Notes: generated by a model not told the origin, from the sequence alone. A DNA stretch of 64,000 nt from Phoenix dactylifera (GCF_009389715.1 NW_024067979.1:212501-276500), one strand, 5' to 3'; numbered from the stretch's first letter, positions 25,651 through 35,600 are shown. Numbers and translations: made by a program.

Positions 25651-25954
25651 TTAATAATTATATTACTATTATGCTATATTAACATAATATTATTTTATAT
25701 TACAATAATATTATACTGTATCGTATATTTATGTATTAATTTATGTTATGTTTCATTATGTTCTGTTGTATAATACTATGCAATGTCCTTTATGGTAATT
25801 TTGTCATACAAAAGTACTTTCTGAGTTTGTTTACCAAACACAAAACAAAGTACCACAGCACTTTACGAATGTAGTTACCAAACAGCAAACAGCTTTTTAT
25901 AACAGCTTTACTTCAGACAGCTCTACTTCCAACATCCCTCCAAATAGGGGCTTA

Positions 25955-26900
25955 TTGGCGGAAGGATGGGCTTGGTGGTGGGGCCGGCACCGGGACTACA
26001 TGGGGTGGTCGCCCATCAAGGTTGGTCGGAGCACTCGAGTTTTACTAATAAATTATGGCAATTATTTGTTAGGCCAGACCCCGTGGACACCTTATTCGTC
26101 GGGTCCCAAGATTTTTTATCATTTCCATCATCCACGCGGGACCGGGAGTACTGCTCTGGGATTCTTCGCTTCCTGCAGAAGCATCACTGCGTCTCACTTT
26201 CTATTAATTAATATTATATTATTGTCATTAATTTTTTCTTTCTTTTTAATCTTTTTGCGAAAGACTCGCCTCACCGACGCGAGCCTCTAAGGATTGGGAC
26301 GTGCCTGCTATCTTATCGTCCTACACATATGAATAACAATGATGGCCGTCGCATAACAGGATCCTCTCTTTCTTCTTCTTCTTCTTCTTCTCTTTTTTTT
26401 TTCCTTTTTTTTTTACGAATATCGCAGAAAATTTTTTAAACCAAACATATTTTCTGTAAAGCTTATGAAGCTATAGCTATAGATTGGGAGGCTGATTATG
26501 TAGATAATCACTCCGGCAATACTTTATAGATTAGTAATGAAGAGTTATCCTGAGCACTCCAAATTATTTTATTTTTTTAGTTTTATTGGATATATCCACA
26601 TTCGTCACATACAATTCATCCATCTTTTTTTTAAAAAAAAACCAATGCCTAGAAGTAGCTCTTTTTTTTAACCAAAATATATTTTCGTGCAAAAAAGGAA
26701 AAAAGAAGAAAAGTAGAAGAACATGCGAGTCGAGAAAACGGAATACAACGTAATATATATTATCTGAAAGTCGGAAAACCCAGCAACATTCTTCAGTAAC
26801 AACAACACCACTGCAACTGGTTCACCATCGAAAGTTAAATCATCACGCAACGCTAATACCAACATTTAATACGCGGCTTATATAACTACGTACAGCTTAA
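25955..26900. other. Intergenic; holds one copy of a duplicated segment
   Basis: The left part (26010-26212) is related to 28763-28955. The rest has a CTT microsatellite near 26372-26392 and T runs. No gene is seen. The upper end should hold the 3' UTR of the minus-strand gene at 26901. Confidence 0.5.
26010..26212 (+). repeat. Duplicated segment, copy A
   Basis: Shares with 28763-28955, in the same orientation and order, AGTTTTACTAATAAAT, CATCCAC-GGGACCGGGAGT, CTGCTC-GGGATTCTT and AGAAGCAT-ACTGC. Identity looks moderate with small gaps. Function unknown; copy B sits just upstream of a small ORF. Confidence 0.65.
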
Positions 26901-27320
26901 TTAATAGACCAGATCCTTGCCGGCATGGAGGCCTCGGAAATAAGCCTGGGGATTGCTCTCGAAGGAGGCCCTCGGCATGAGGGGGCCACCCCTCCCAGGG
27001 GCCTTCATCATCTTGCCGGCGGCCCGACCTCCGTTGCGGCAGCAGCAGCAGCGGCAGCAGTAGAAAAGGAAAAGGACGGCGAGGGCGACGGGGAGGACGA
27101 CAGTGAGCCCGACGTGGACCCACCGGTGCAGAGTTTCGGCCCGGGTCGCCGGCGGGAAGAGCTGGTCCACCTTCTCGGTGAAGAACCGGCCGAAATCATC
27201 CAGAAGGTGGAGTAGTTGGACAAATTTCTCCTTCAAGAACTCTATCACGTTCCTCTTGATTTCTTCCGCTCCCTCTACGTCTGTCACCTTCTCCACCAAA
27301 AGCTTCCTTGCTCCCTCCAT
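26901..27320 (-). CDS. Small single-pass membrane protein with MKAPGR tail
   Basis: A single exon codes for 139 residues. Residues 1-69 look amphipathic and charged (GAEEIKRNVIEFLKEKFVQL). Residues about 70-88 (VGLTVVLPVALAVLFLFYC) form one membrane segment, followed at once by CCRCCCC, a likely palmitoylation or metal-binding cluster. The tail carries a motif I recall from many small uncharacterised plant proteins: MKAPGR-GG-MPR-FESNP-YFR-LH. The biochemical role is not known to me. The coding region is GC-rich, unlike the flanks, as is common for monocot single-exon genes. A related tail occurs at 29216-29311 on the opposite strand. The start is the first ATG of the frame, with a TTATAA-like element about 55 bp upstream. 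Confidence 0.75.
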   Translation of the reverse strand: MEGARKLLVEKVTDVEGAEEIKRNVIEFLKEKFVQLLHLLDDFGRFFTEKVDQLFPPATRAETLHRWVHVGLTVVLPVALAVLFLFYCCRCCCCRNGGRAAGKMMKAPGRGGPLMPRASFESNPQAYFRGLHAGKDLVY

Positions 27321-28606
27321 CTCTCTCTCTCCCTCTCTCGCTCTCGCTGTGGGGAAGGGAAAGGGCTCGGTGAATTATAAGGAAATGGAGGTCTACGAAT
27401 ACATTGTTCATTTGCATCTCCCTTTTTTTCTTTCTTACGATAAAGGTCGAAGACTAGGAGTCAAGATGAGGTGTTCTTTTCTATCCACGCACCCACGGAG
27501 CATGCACCCAGTTTATGGCCTCTCAGTGAAGGTGTAGAGCCCGCATGTCAATAGTGGGGTGTGGGGATGGGCGAACCACGGTGGTTGGTGTAATGCTGAT
27601 CTTATGAGCAGTGGTATTTGGTCGCCGTTTGGCGTGGAGTTATGACGATGGCTTGGTTGTCGTTTAACTCGAGGGCGTCCGTTTGCCGCGCGGAGCATTC
27701 CGAGCTCACGAGCTTATCGCTCTCATAAATGTCTTTGGATCCCGATGGGGTTAATCCTGTAACCACTTCAAAAAGATCTACAAACAGTTTGTATGCTGCT
27801 GTGGTATGTTTACATTACCAGAGAAAAAAATCCCACGCCATGATCAATTTCTTGTTCTCTTGCCGTCTCTCGACTCGGTGCTGACTCAATCGGAAAAAGG
27901 AGCATTCCCTGAAGCACCTAAGCCATTGTTGATTAGTCTAGTAGACAGATGACTATCACATCTACTTTTTGATAGCAGTAACTTAGTTGTCTCCTTTTCA
28001 AAAAAAATAAATAGATGGCTAATTCAATATCACCTCCTTTGCCCATCAACTGGGTTCTGCAGGCTATGGCAAGCTTGTCGTGTTAAGAGTTTGGAGTTCA
28101 TCATGACCATGTAAAATAGCAAGGCCTAGACAATCCCATAGTACAGTAAATGACCATTCGCCAGTTTCACGGACCTCGAGTCGTCCTTCTTTACGGGTGG
28201 TCGAGTAGTCTCCGCAAGACTACCCATGATTAATTTCTCTTCCAATTCCCCATGCGAGTTCATCATTCCACACGCCACAAGCGGGTTCCCATGCGTATTC
28301 GTTGTTCCGTACGCTACAAGCCGTTTCCCAGAATTAAAGCCCAATAGAACAGAATAAATGGACTCCGTATATGATTTAAAAAAAGGCAACCATGTTGCAA
28401 CCCTGGACATAATCCTACTATGTTCATTTGAAACGAAAATTTTACCGACAGTTAGAATAGGTAAATCTTATGAAGGAACAAAGAAAGGATTTGATGGAGA
28501 TGAAAAGAGGATGCAAGAACCAGAAAGTCTCAACTCTTCATGCATATATATTCTTTTTTTTTATTTTTTTATTTTTTTAAAATTACGAAATAGATGGAAG
28601 TTATGG

Positions 28607-28690
<84 letters not shown>

Positions 28691-28762
28691 CATATTTTAT
28701 ATAATTTTTTCTGATACACGCATCAAAAGATTTTTGTTCTCCTCGCCAACCATGGTACGTAG
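27321..28762. other. Intergenic; promoter side of the small membrane gene
   Basis: No gene recognised. It has a short diverged tandem duplication near 28248-28330 (words such as CACGCCACAAGCGGGTTCCCA and CGCTACAAGCCGTTTCCCA) and the AT microsatellite at 28608-28686. The frame at 28126-28410 on the minus strand derives partly from that duplication and resembles nothing I know. Confidence 0.45.
28608..28686. repeat. (AT)n microsatellite
   Basis: About 39 uninterrupted TA units. Likely unstable in length. Confidence 0.95.
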
Positions 28763-28955
28763 GACATTATTCGTGCACTTTAGTTTTACTAATAAATAAT
28801 GGACACTAATATCAGTAACTCGTACGGTCGTAGGATTCTTAGCTTTTCCATCACCATCCACCTGGGACCGGGAGTGCCACACCAGGAGTGCTGCTCCGGG
28901 ATTCTTTGCTTGCAGGAGAAGCATTACTGCATCTTGCTTTCTAAGGCCACTTGCG
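28763..28955 (+). repeat. Duplicated segment, copy B
   Basis: Partner of 26010-26212. Within this copy GGGAGTGC-ACACCAGGAGTGCTGCTCC shows an extra local duplication. It ends about 130 bp upstream of the ATG at 29085, so it may act as, or derive from, a promoter region. Confidence 0.65.
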
Positions 28956-29007
28956 TCCCAAGCCATTTCCAGTGTCTACCAGATTCTCATGTCACCTATA
29001 TCTAGCT

Positions 29008-29017
29008 CTATAAATTA
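29008..29017 (+). promoter_or_regulatory. TATA box of the small MKAPGR-type ORF
   Basis: CTATAAATTA lies about 70 bp upstream of the ATG at 29085, in the expected orientation. Confidence 0.45.
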
Positions 29018-29084
29018 CTTGCCAAACCTCTCTTAAAAGTAATTCGGAGGGCATTCGAATTTCTCGGTTTAGAGAGGGAGGAAA

Positions 29085-29311
29085 ATGGGAATCTCTGGGA
29101 GTAAGAAGAGCCAGGAAGGGAAAGATGAGGCTTCTGCAGTCAAAATTATAGCTGTTGGTGCTGCTATTTTGCTTCTGCTGTGGGGATCTCTGTCAGGGGA
29201 GGTAAAACGAAACTGATGAAGGCTCCTGGAAGGAAGGGGGAGTACATTCCGAGGGCACTTTTTGAAAGAGATCCAAAGACTTATTTCAGCCGACTCCATC
29301 GTGATGGCTGA
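29085..29311 (+). pseudogene. Frameshifted MKAPGR-type small membrane protein
   Basis: The first frame (ATG 29085) gives MGISGSKKSQEGKDE, then a membrane segment AVKIIAVGAAILLLLWG, and stops after 43 codons. An overlapping frame one base off continues GGKTKLMKAPGRKGEYIPR and FERDPKTYFSRLH to a TGA at 29309-29311. The tail matches the motif of the gene at 26901-27320 (MKAPGR, PR, FE, P, YF, LH). A membrane segment followed by this tail is the family's normal order, so the two frames look like one gene broken by a single-base change between about 29180 and 29206. A sequencing error or a real pseudogene are both possible; a stand-alone 43-residue protein is less likely. Confidence 0.6.
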
Positions 29312-29759
29312 TAGCAGAAAAATAATATCCCTCATCTATCTATCTATCTATCTATTTGTGTATATATCTGTCTGTCTGTCTATCCATCTTCCTATAATGA
29401 ATCTCCACCGATCACCTTCACCTTTACATATGTATTGCCACAAAGTTTCTGGTTTGGCTTTGAGTTTTGTTCTTTAAATGGTGGCAAAGTTTGCTCTTTT
29501 ACAGAGAACAGGGCTTTTTCATTTAGAGTGCTGTCACTACAGAAAAAAGGACCTATCCCGACGCTTTTATGGATCTTTAGCAACGCTTTTTAGCATCACC
29601 AAAGCATCGGCAATACCGGAGTGGAAAAAGTTTTTTCCGACACTCTTAAGAAGCATCGTAAAAGATCGATTTTTAGTGACGCTTAAAAACTTCGCTAAAA
29701 AAGATATTTATGAAAGAACGCCCAATTCAAAGTTTTAAAGGGTCAATTGAGGAGGATTT

Positions 29760-30011
29760 TAGGGAAGATATGGAGGAAATCTGGTCGGATCTTGCTTTCC
29801 ATGTGGTGGGATTTGGGTGGGGCTTCGTTACATCTACCTCCCTCCCTTTCCCAGGGAATCCATTATATAGAGAAAACACCCCTATAACCCAACCCCACAC
29901 CTCCTCTTATTCCATACCCCTCCCTCTTCTTGTTCTTCTTTGGAGTACTCAGCCACCATGGCTGTTGCTGCAGAGACTCAGTTCCATGTCTTAGCTGTGG
30001 ATGACATTTAG
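29760..30011 (+). pseudogene. Captured 5' fragment of a type-A response regulator
   Basis: ATG at 29958 opens [16 protein letters not shown], the N terminus of monocot type-A response regulators (cytokinin signalling), with the conserved acidic DD of the receiver domain, then stops at once. Upstream lie a TATA-like ATTATATAG near 29862 and a CT-rich leader, so promoter and 5' UTR seem to have been taken along. The junction with the next captured piece is near 30005. The left limit of the captured piece is a guess. Confidence 0.7.
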
Positions 30012-30407
30012 GAAACTGACGCGAAGCTTGACATCAAGGACGCGGCAGAAGACGTGGGGAGGCACATCGTAACGGAGGAGCCCAACGCCGCCGCCATCTC
30101 CAAGCTGCTCGAGATGCCCCTGCGGCAAGTACACCACCACTCTCCCCTTCCTCGGCAAGGATATCAGCGGCCCCGCGCAGGCGTGCCAGAGCTCCAGGCA
30201 CACCAGCGGCGAGGCCCCAGAAGAAGAAGAACCTCCAACTACTCCGCCCGACGCCGCTGTCGGCGGCGGAGGATGAGGGGGCTGCCGCCGGTGGTGGTGG
30301 TGGGTTTGCGGTGGCTGGAGTGAGGTCGGGTGCTCCGCCGCCTCCTCCTCCTCCTCGATCATGTTCAGATCGATCCCCATCCTCTCCCTCCCAACACCCC
30401 ACGCCAA
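30008..30407 (-). pseudogene. Captured first-exon fragment of an ARF3-like gene
   Basis: On the minus strand the frame reads MGIDLN from 30380, then an acidic stretch, His- and Pro-rich low-complexity sequence, then [30 protein letters not shown] and [13 protein letters not shown]. This is the N-terminal region just before the B3 DNA-binding domain of auxin response factors; an N terminus opening MGIDLN and continuing acidic fits the ARF3/ETTIN group. It ends near KLRVS at 30025, where a GTCAGT could be the original first-intron donor. The B3 and later domains are absent. Sequence up to about 30560 may be the donor gene's 5' UTR. Confidence 0.75.
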
Positions 30408-30735
30408 AGAGAAGCAGAAAGAAGAACGGAGAAGCCCAAAGGTGCAGTAGATAAAGAAAAGGGGAGAACGGGTGGGGTCTCCGGTGTGGGACTAAAAGAA
30501 GAACTTCGGCGGAGGAAGCAATGCTGCGTGGATGGAGCGGCTGGGTGAAAAAGGAGGGATCGGGAGAGTTGGGCGCCTTTTGGCCTCCGACGACGCTTTA
30601 AAGCGTCGTCGTATCTAAATTTCACCCAACTCTATCACAAAGCGTCGTCGAATTTCGGCCTCCGCTCGAAATTCGCCGACGCTTTTTGATAGCGTCGGCG
30701 GGGAAGAGTCGGCAAAACCGTATTTTCTTGTAGTG

Positions 30736-31140
30736 TGTAGATTACCATTCGCTTGATTCTTCTCATGGTCTCATTACTTTGTGAGTTGGGCAATACTTAC
30801 GGGGTAATTTCGGGTGGCATGTATATTGTAAAGAGCTTAATGTAAACAACTTCTCAATTAAATCAGGTTTTGCTGGGTACTTGCCGTATATAAAATCCTG
30901 ATGATATGGTTATAAGTAGGTTTATTTATGATCGATATCATATATCCCAAGATGGTGGTGGAGGGCATTGTCTATAAATGAGAGAACTGATCCAAGCGGA
31001 CCATAGCCTAGTAGTTTCATCCCTCTTTCATGGAGAGTAGGTTCCATGCTTGAAGATGGAGGTTTTCATCCGGGTTCAATTTCCTCCCATGTGTTTTGAC
31101 TTTGTTCAAATATTATTAATTTCTAGAGGCGAATGGCAAC
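30736..31140. other. Spacer between CACTA element and tRNA gene
   Basis: No gene. The part at about 30985-31085 has a GGGTTCAATTTCC word resembling a Pol III B box, and could be a degraded SINE, but I did not find a matching A box at normal spacing. Confidence 0.4.
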
Positions 31141-31212
31141 GTCGTTGTAGTATAGTGGTAAGTATTCCCGCCTGTCACGCGGGTGACCCGGGTTCGATCC
31201 CCGGCAACGGCG
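31141..31212 (+). tRNA. trnD-GTC: tRNA-Asp (anticodon GTC)
   Basis: A 72-nt gene with a perfect cloverleaf. The acceptor arms GTCGTTG and CAACGGC pair, with a GU pair allowed, and G is the discriminator base. The A box TAGTATAGTGG is at 31148-31158, anticodon GTC at 31174-31176, and the B box GGTTCGATCC at 31191-31200. A TTTT Pol III terminator follows at 31214. No intron and no encoded CCA, as expected for a nuclear tRNA. It looks functional. Confidence 0.97.
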
Positions 31213-31733
31213 GTTTTCCCTTTTTTTTTCGTTATTTTCCTCTTTTCTCCACATTTTACTCCCATGATCAAGAAATAAAATAAATTATATATTATCTAAA
31301 AAGATTTAACAGGAACACGAAATTGTATTTTTTTTCTTTTTTTCCCTCCAAAGAAAATCATAAAAAATGATTATAAATCACAACAAATTTGTGATGAAAA
31401 GGCCTTTAATTTTCCTAGCAATGACTCCTTCATCTTCAAATAAAGAAGACCGAATAGTTGGACTTTCGGCACTTGTATTACCCCCGCTTCACAAACAAAA
31501 CAAACACTTAGCAAATGGTCTTATCACGTAACTCATTCCATAATACAACCAAATTGTCGACCACTTTATTTTTAACTCCGCAGCCACTATAATTTAATAC
31601 TGAGCCAAGGTATTCTCCTCTATCCAAGAAAGAGAATCTATCATCCAGTAGCAATAAGGATTTAACAAACCTATGGCTTCCATCTTTCTCTTTTATTATT
31701 CACAGACATTACACTCGAAGCACGCACCCTTCC
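31213..31733. other. Spacer; terminator of tRNA and 3' UTR of USP gene
   Basis: Begins with T runs that end tRNA transcription. The rest is AT-rich without open frames of interest. The portion just below 31734 should be the 3' UTR of the minus-strand universal stress protein gene. Confidence 0.5.
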
Positions 31734-33300
31734 TTAAGCCAAAAGCCAGAAGTCTTTCTGACGCTTGGTAGTGATCAAATATCCACCACCTCTCCTACTC
31801 TTTCTCCTCACTGCCAGAGCCATGCAGCTCGCATTCTTCACGCAGTAGTCTACGATGCTGCTTCCGATCTTACTTCCGGCCCACATCATCAGCAGACGCC
31901 ATGTGATCCATCGCTTCTTCTGCCCCATGACAAGGAGGGAGGCTCCCTGCTTTCTGGCCTCTTCGACGATGGCCGGCCCTCGCTCTTTCCCTTCCACTAT
32001 AGAAAATTCAACTTCTACCTGACAAAAATTTTCAGGCTTTGTTGCTGAAGATTAATGAGTTTGAACATCTTTTTTTCACAATTGTTTTTATGAGTCCACA
32101 GATAGTCACCATGAAGAATGTTTGCCCTTTCTTCTATAATTTTCATCTTTATAATTGGGTAGTTGCCTTGTCTTAGTTATTAGATGATGACTAAGACAAG
32201 GCAACTACCCAATTAGTTGCTCATGATTTAAAAATGTCGGAGGAATTGTTTTTGATCTGCCTTTCTTTTTTTTTTTCAAAAAAAAAGAAAAAAAGGGTAC
32301 TTATAATCTGCTGTCCATCTTAATCTTACAAAAAAATTACATGAAATTCGATTGGTTCAGATATAACCATGTATCAAATCACAATATCGGAGTTATCATT
32401 TTTTTATTCAGAAAAAAAAGGGTACTTATAATCTGCTGTACCTCTTAATCTTACAAAAAATTACAAGAAATTCAATTGGTTCAGATATAACCATGTACCA
32501 AAACACAATATCGGTGTTATCAATTTTTCCAAATGTTAAAATTCTGTCATTTCTATTTGGTACTATATCACTAGTTTACGAAATGCAAACATAGAACTTT
32601 GCTTATAGCTTAATTCAAGTCTTACACCCATGAGAATCCAACTTTTCTAATCCAAGCTGTAGAGGATTGCTAGGTCCTAACTCATCAAACTACATCTATA
32701 GCATGATTGCATTTTGCCAATTTCCTTCTGATAAACAAGAATTCTATCCACTTATTTATCTTAGCAGCTTAGCCTGCTGAATTGAGCAACATATAAAAGG
32801 AGCAAAAAACATTAACTGTTTTACCTCAGGTCTTTTTGATTGGCAGATACTCTTCATAGCACAGAGGAGCTCAGAACCCTTTGGATCTCTCTCCCTCTGA
32901 AGTTGTTCACCTGACAAGAATTCAGAACCTTCCACACTTAGCCTGCTTCTTCACTATGAGACCATCTAAACCAAATCTAGATCTCACCATGCTTAGATGG
33001 CTTCACAATGTCCAGAAGAACAATAGTGTCGTTGCTCCCGACCGAGTGCGAGAGCGTCCACTGCAAGGCAGTCTTAGCTTCGGGGCTCGAGTCCACGACA
33101 ACCATGATCCTTCTGCCAAGCTCCACATCCTTCTTTGTTCCATCACTGGACTCCTCCACATTGGCAGAAGGCTCGAGGAGCTGACATGCCTCGACGGTGG
33201 CAGAAACGGGCTTCGAGTCTATCGGTGGAGACCGGACTCGGACTGGAGTTGCACCACGGTTTAAGCAGAAGCTTGGTAGCCTCGTGCTGGTTCGGCCCAT
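31734..33300 (-). CDS. Universal stress protein (USP) domain protein
   Basis: Three exons: 33300-32988, 32910-32825 and 32018-31734. The first join is phase 1 (CAT G|GT GAA) and the second phase 0; all introns are GT-AG. The product has 227 residues. Residues 1-60 are a basic, Arg/Pro-rich leader (MGRTSTRLPSFCLNR), typical of one plant USP subgroup. The USP fold follows: RRIMVVVDSSPEAKTALQWTL (~64-85), TIVLLDIVKPSKHGEQ, then VEVEFSIVEGKERG, ASLLVMGQKKRW, VDYCVKNASCMALAVRRKS and a GGYLITTKRQKDFWLLA end. The classic GxxGx9G(S/T) ATP loop is not evident, as is usual for this subgroup. These proteins are linked with stress responses; the specific role is unknown. On the minus strand the region upstream of the start is CT-rich (about 33350-33395). 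Intron 2 holds a tandem duplication and a perfect hairpin. Confidence 0.88.
32153..32214. repeat. Perfect 25-bp inverted repeat in USP intron
   Basis: The arms 32153-32177 (AATTGGGTAGTTGCCTTGTC and 5 more bases) and 32190-32214 are exact reverse complements around a 12-bp loop. It lies in intron 2, so the pre-mRNA could form a 25-bp stem. Confidence 0.9.
32291..32530. repeat. Tandem duplication, ~125-bp period
   Basis: Two copies begin with GGGTACTTATAATCTGCTGT at 32295 and 32420 and run through TTCAGATATAACCATGTA and ACACAATATCGG or TCACAATATCGG. Few differences, so it is fairly recent. In USP intron 2. Confidence 0.9.
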
Positions 33301-35076
33301 GGCACTGGAATCGGACGTTGTTGAACTCCAATTCTAAGGCTGTGAGGAAGAGAAGGAAGAAGAAGAAGAAGAAGAGAAGAGGAAAGGGAAAAGGAGCAGT
33401 ACGACTGGCTTGTGGCTCCACCTATGAACTCGTCCTCGTGGTGGTGGTCATTTCCGAAGGCCATGCCCCCTCCTTTCTGCTTATGGTCCTCCATTTGCTT
33501 TTAGCCGTGGGCTCCATCGCCGATGTGACCGGCATGAAATTGTTTGCTAGATTGATAAAATCGCGCCTGTCGTTGAATCATAAGGATCACTTTTTTTTTT
33601 TTCTTCTCTCTCAAGGAGTTGTAAAGCCAAGCGCCGTGGCTGATTGCATGGTAGTTTGGGCGTCGTCCATTGTCGATACCGCCAGGAGACCAACATCCAC
33701 TGCTGCTCTCTCTTTGCCCTTGCTGCCATGCTAAGAAAGTCGAGCATCGCTGCACTGAGTGATTCCTCCAAAAAAATTAATGATGATCTATATATAACTT
33801 CATGATTAATATCAACGAATACTGAAGCTTTTGCAAGTGTAAAGATTTTGTTTATCATACTAGATATCTTGTAAAGAATCATGCAATCAAAATTTAAGGG
33901 TTCACACTATTGGGGGAGAGCTGCCCTTGTTTCTGCTCATTAATAGAAAATTCGGCAGAAAAGTGCAATCTTAGGGAGTTCTTGGGCACTTGGCAAATGT
34001 CCATCGAGAGAGCATTAGTGGTTTGAATTTTGAATTTTAATTGAAATTTTTTTAAATTATGAATTCTTGATATGTGGCTTGATATGGGGCTGAAACGAAG
34101 ATACTACCAAAAATGAAAAACTTCTACACTTTAAGCTTAGAGAATTTGGTGCTGTGTACCAATTTATGAGTAGATGATTTCGGAAGCTCCTGCTAAAAGT
34201 CTGTCAAGGAGTAGAAAATATAAGTCCTAAATGAGCAACAATACAATGACTCGAGAAATTCACTCAAGAACGTCATTTAGCTATCTTGCATTCAGGATGC
34301 GAATTCAAAGGGAGAAACGAGGATACAATTCACATCAATCGTGTGATTTTTTTGACTTTGCCAAACATTTTTCTGACTTACATATGCAGATGATCTAAAT
34401 TGTTTTGGTCTACAAATCTACTGACAGGTGGAACAAGATTTAACCTAGCAGTTGATGGCACCTCACATTTAAAGGCATGTTTTCCAAAAAAAAAAAATCT
34501 AGGATATAAATCCTAGATATTGCTGAATTAACGAAGGGGGTGGGGGTTAGCCAATGTTTTCCTAGATCAAACTGGTTCGACTCCGGTGAAGAAGTGTAGA
34601 TAGAGAACGGACCATTGGTTACATTCTAGATTAATGGCCGAGCAATACATTCAGAGGCCTCTTAATCAAAATTTATGGGACGGAAGCAGCTCCAATCACA
34701 GTTTCACCCAAAAGAACTACCTAGAAATCGTACACCTCCCAATCTAGCTACGCTTGATGGACACCAGCTCAAAATTGTAGCATTGGCACCTGACACATAT
34801 CTAGATCCTTAGGTAAAATAAGTCGAAAATAAATGTGAAAATGAATTAGGCCAAGTCTTTTGCATTTCTCTAGTAAACCAAAGTCTTTTGCCAACATAAT
34901 CCAACTAATTTGCACCCAAGAGGAATCTGATTTCCAACTGTACTGATACCTTGGGCTTTTGAGATGTTAATTATTGCATAGCCCGTCTAAAGCGTCTTCT
35001 TTCCATCCTCCATTACAAACAGGCTAGGTTTTTTGGACTTGGAATGAGTACTTTTGAAGGGGAGGAGGGTGTTGTT
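33301..35076. other. Intergenic; USP promoter side, no further gene seen
   Basis: Near 33340-33395 a GAA-rich (CTT on the minus strand) tract probably belongs to the USP leader. The open frames at 33135-33882 on both strands show no family. The remainder is ordinary AT-rich DNA. Confidence 0.45.
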
Positions 35077-35077
35077 C

Positions 35078-35600
35078 TTTCTTTCTTTCTTTTTTCTTTC
35101 TTTTTTTTTTGTGCTAAAAATGAGAGTATTATACATAACGTGTACGGATATAATCAAGAAAATCAAAAAGGAGTACATCAGGGAGTGTACCGGGCAACTC
35201 TGCTTCTCTCACCGAGAGATGGTCCGTCGAGTGGTTGGCAATAAAAAAGGCCACCCAATCTGCTGCCCAATTGGCCTATCTAAACACGTGTTTCGCTTGG
35301 AGCACCATCCCACCACAAACCATGGCCTGGATATCTCTCAGCAGCGGATGGTAATCACTGACCCTCCCAGAAACCTGTTGGATTCACCCAATGACCGTCG
35401 CAGAGTCACCCTCCAGAAGGACCTCTCTCCTCTGCAAAGCACGCCGTACGTAGCATAATCCAGCCTAGGCCGCTCTCAGCTCCACCTCTGGTACCGAGGT
35501 GTCAAACAAGTGGCAGCCCCCCAGCAACAATCACCCTGAAGTCCGGACCCCTAACAACAAAGCCTGCACCACCCCTCCTACCTCCCTTCAGGATACATCC
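35078..35600 (-). mobile_element. LINE 3' end with RNase H domain, decayed
   Basis: On the minus strand, broken frames give GFVVRGPDFRVIVAGG, EVELRAA, LLEGDSATVIG, VSGRVSDYHPLLRDI, ADWVAFFIANHS and DVLLFDFLDYIRTRYV, the C-terminal RNase H region of plant L1-type LINEs. At least one frameshift and several stops interrupt it. The low-coordinate end is an A-rich tail (T runs with C on the plus strand, 35078-35112), as expected for target-primed reverse transcription. The copy is strongly 5'-truncated, which is usual for LINEs. Confidence 0.7.

Larger units (their letters stand above)
18762..25951 (+). mobile_element. PIF/Harbinger DNA transposon, 7190 bp, near full length
   Basis: The left end is GGCCCTGTTTGGGGGAGC and the right end CCCTCCAAATAGGGGC, which are imperfect inverted repeats. 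TTA lies directly outside both ends (18759-18761 and 25952-25954), the classic Harbinger target duplication. Inside are both genes this superfamily needs: a Myb/SANT-like ORF1 (21769-22848) and a DDE transposase (23095-24454). A 19-bp subterminal hairpin, a palindrome block (19200-19745), about 2 kb of non-coding DNA and a 138-bp minisatellite (24870-25650) fill the rest. In-frame stops in both genes suggest it can no longer act alone. A 1.78-kb element at 47377-49158 shares both ends. Confidence 0.9.
29535..30735. mobile_element. CACTA transposon with captured host fragments
   Basis: The left end is CACTACAGAAAAAAGG and the right end, read inverted, CACTACAAGAAAATACGG. TGT flanks both sides (29532-29534 and 30736-30738), matching the 3-bp CACTA target duplication. 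Subterminal repeats of the word CGACGCTTT occur near both ends in both directions, including a perfect 24-bp palindrome at 30588-30611. There is no transposase, so it is non-autonomous. The 1201-bp element carries a response-regulator 5' fragment on the plus strand and an ARF fragment on the minus strand. Confidence 0.92.

Noticed and set aside
28126-28410. Minus-strand 94-residue frame
   Set aside because: Partly made of a short tandem duplication and without any known motif.
30034-30402. Alternative minus-strand 122-residue frame and plus-strand frames in the CACTA element
   Set aside because: They overlap the captured ARF fragment in the wrong frame; only the frame with [11 protein letters not shown] is recognisable.
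30985-31085. Second SINE next to the tRNA gene
   Set aside because: A B-box-like word is present but no A box at proper spacing and no clear ends.
32153-32214. MicroRNA precursor
   Set aside because: The stem is perfect and short with a tiny loop, which is not the usual shape of plant precursors; kept only as an inverted repeat.
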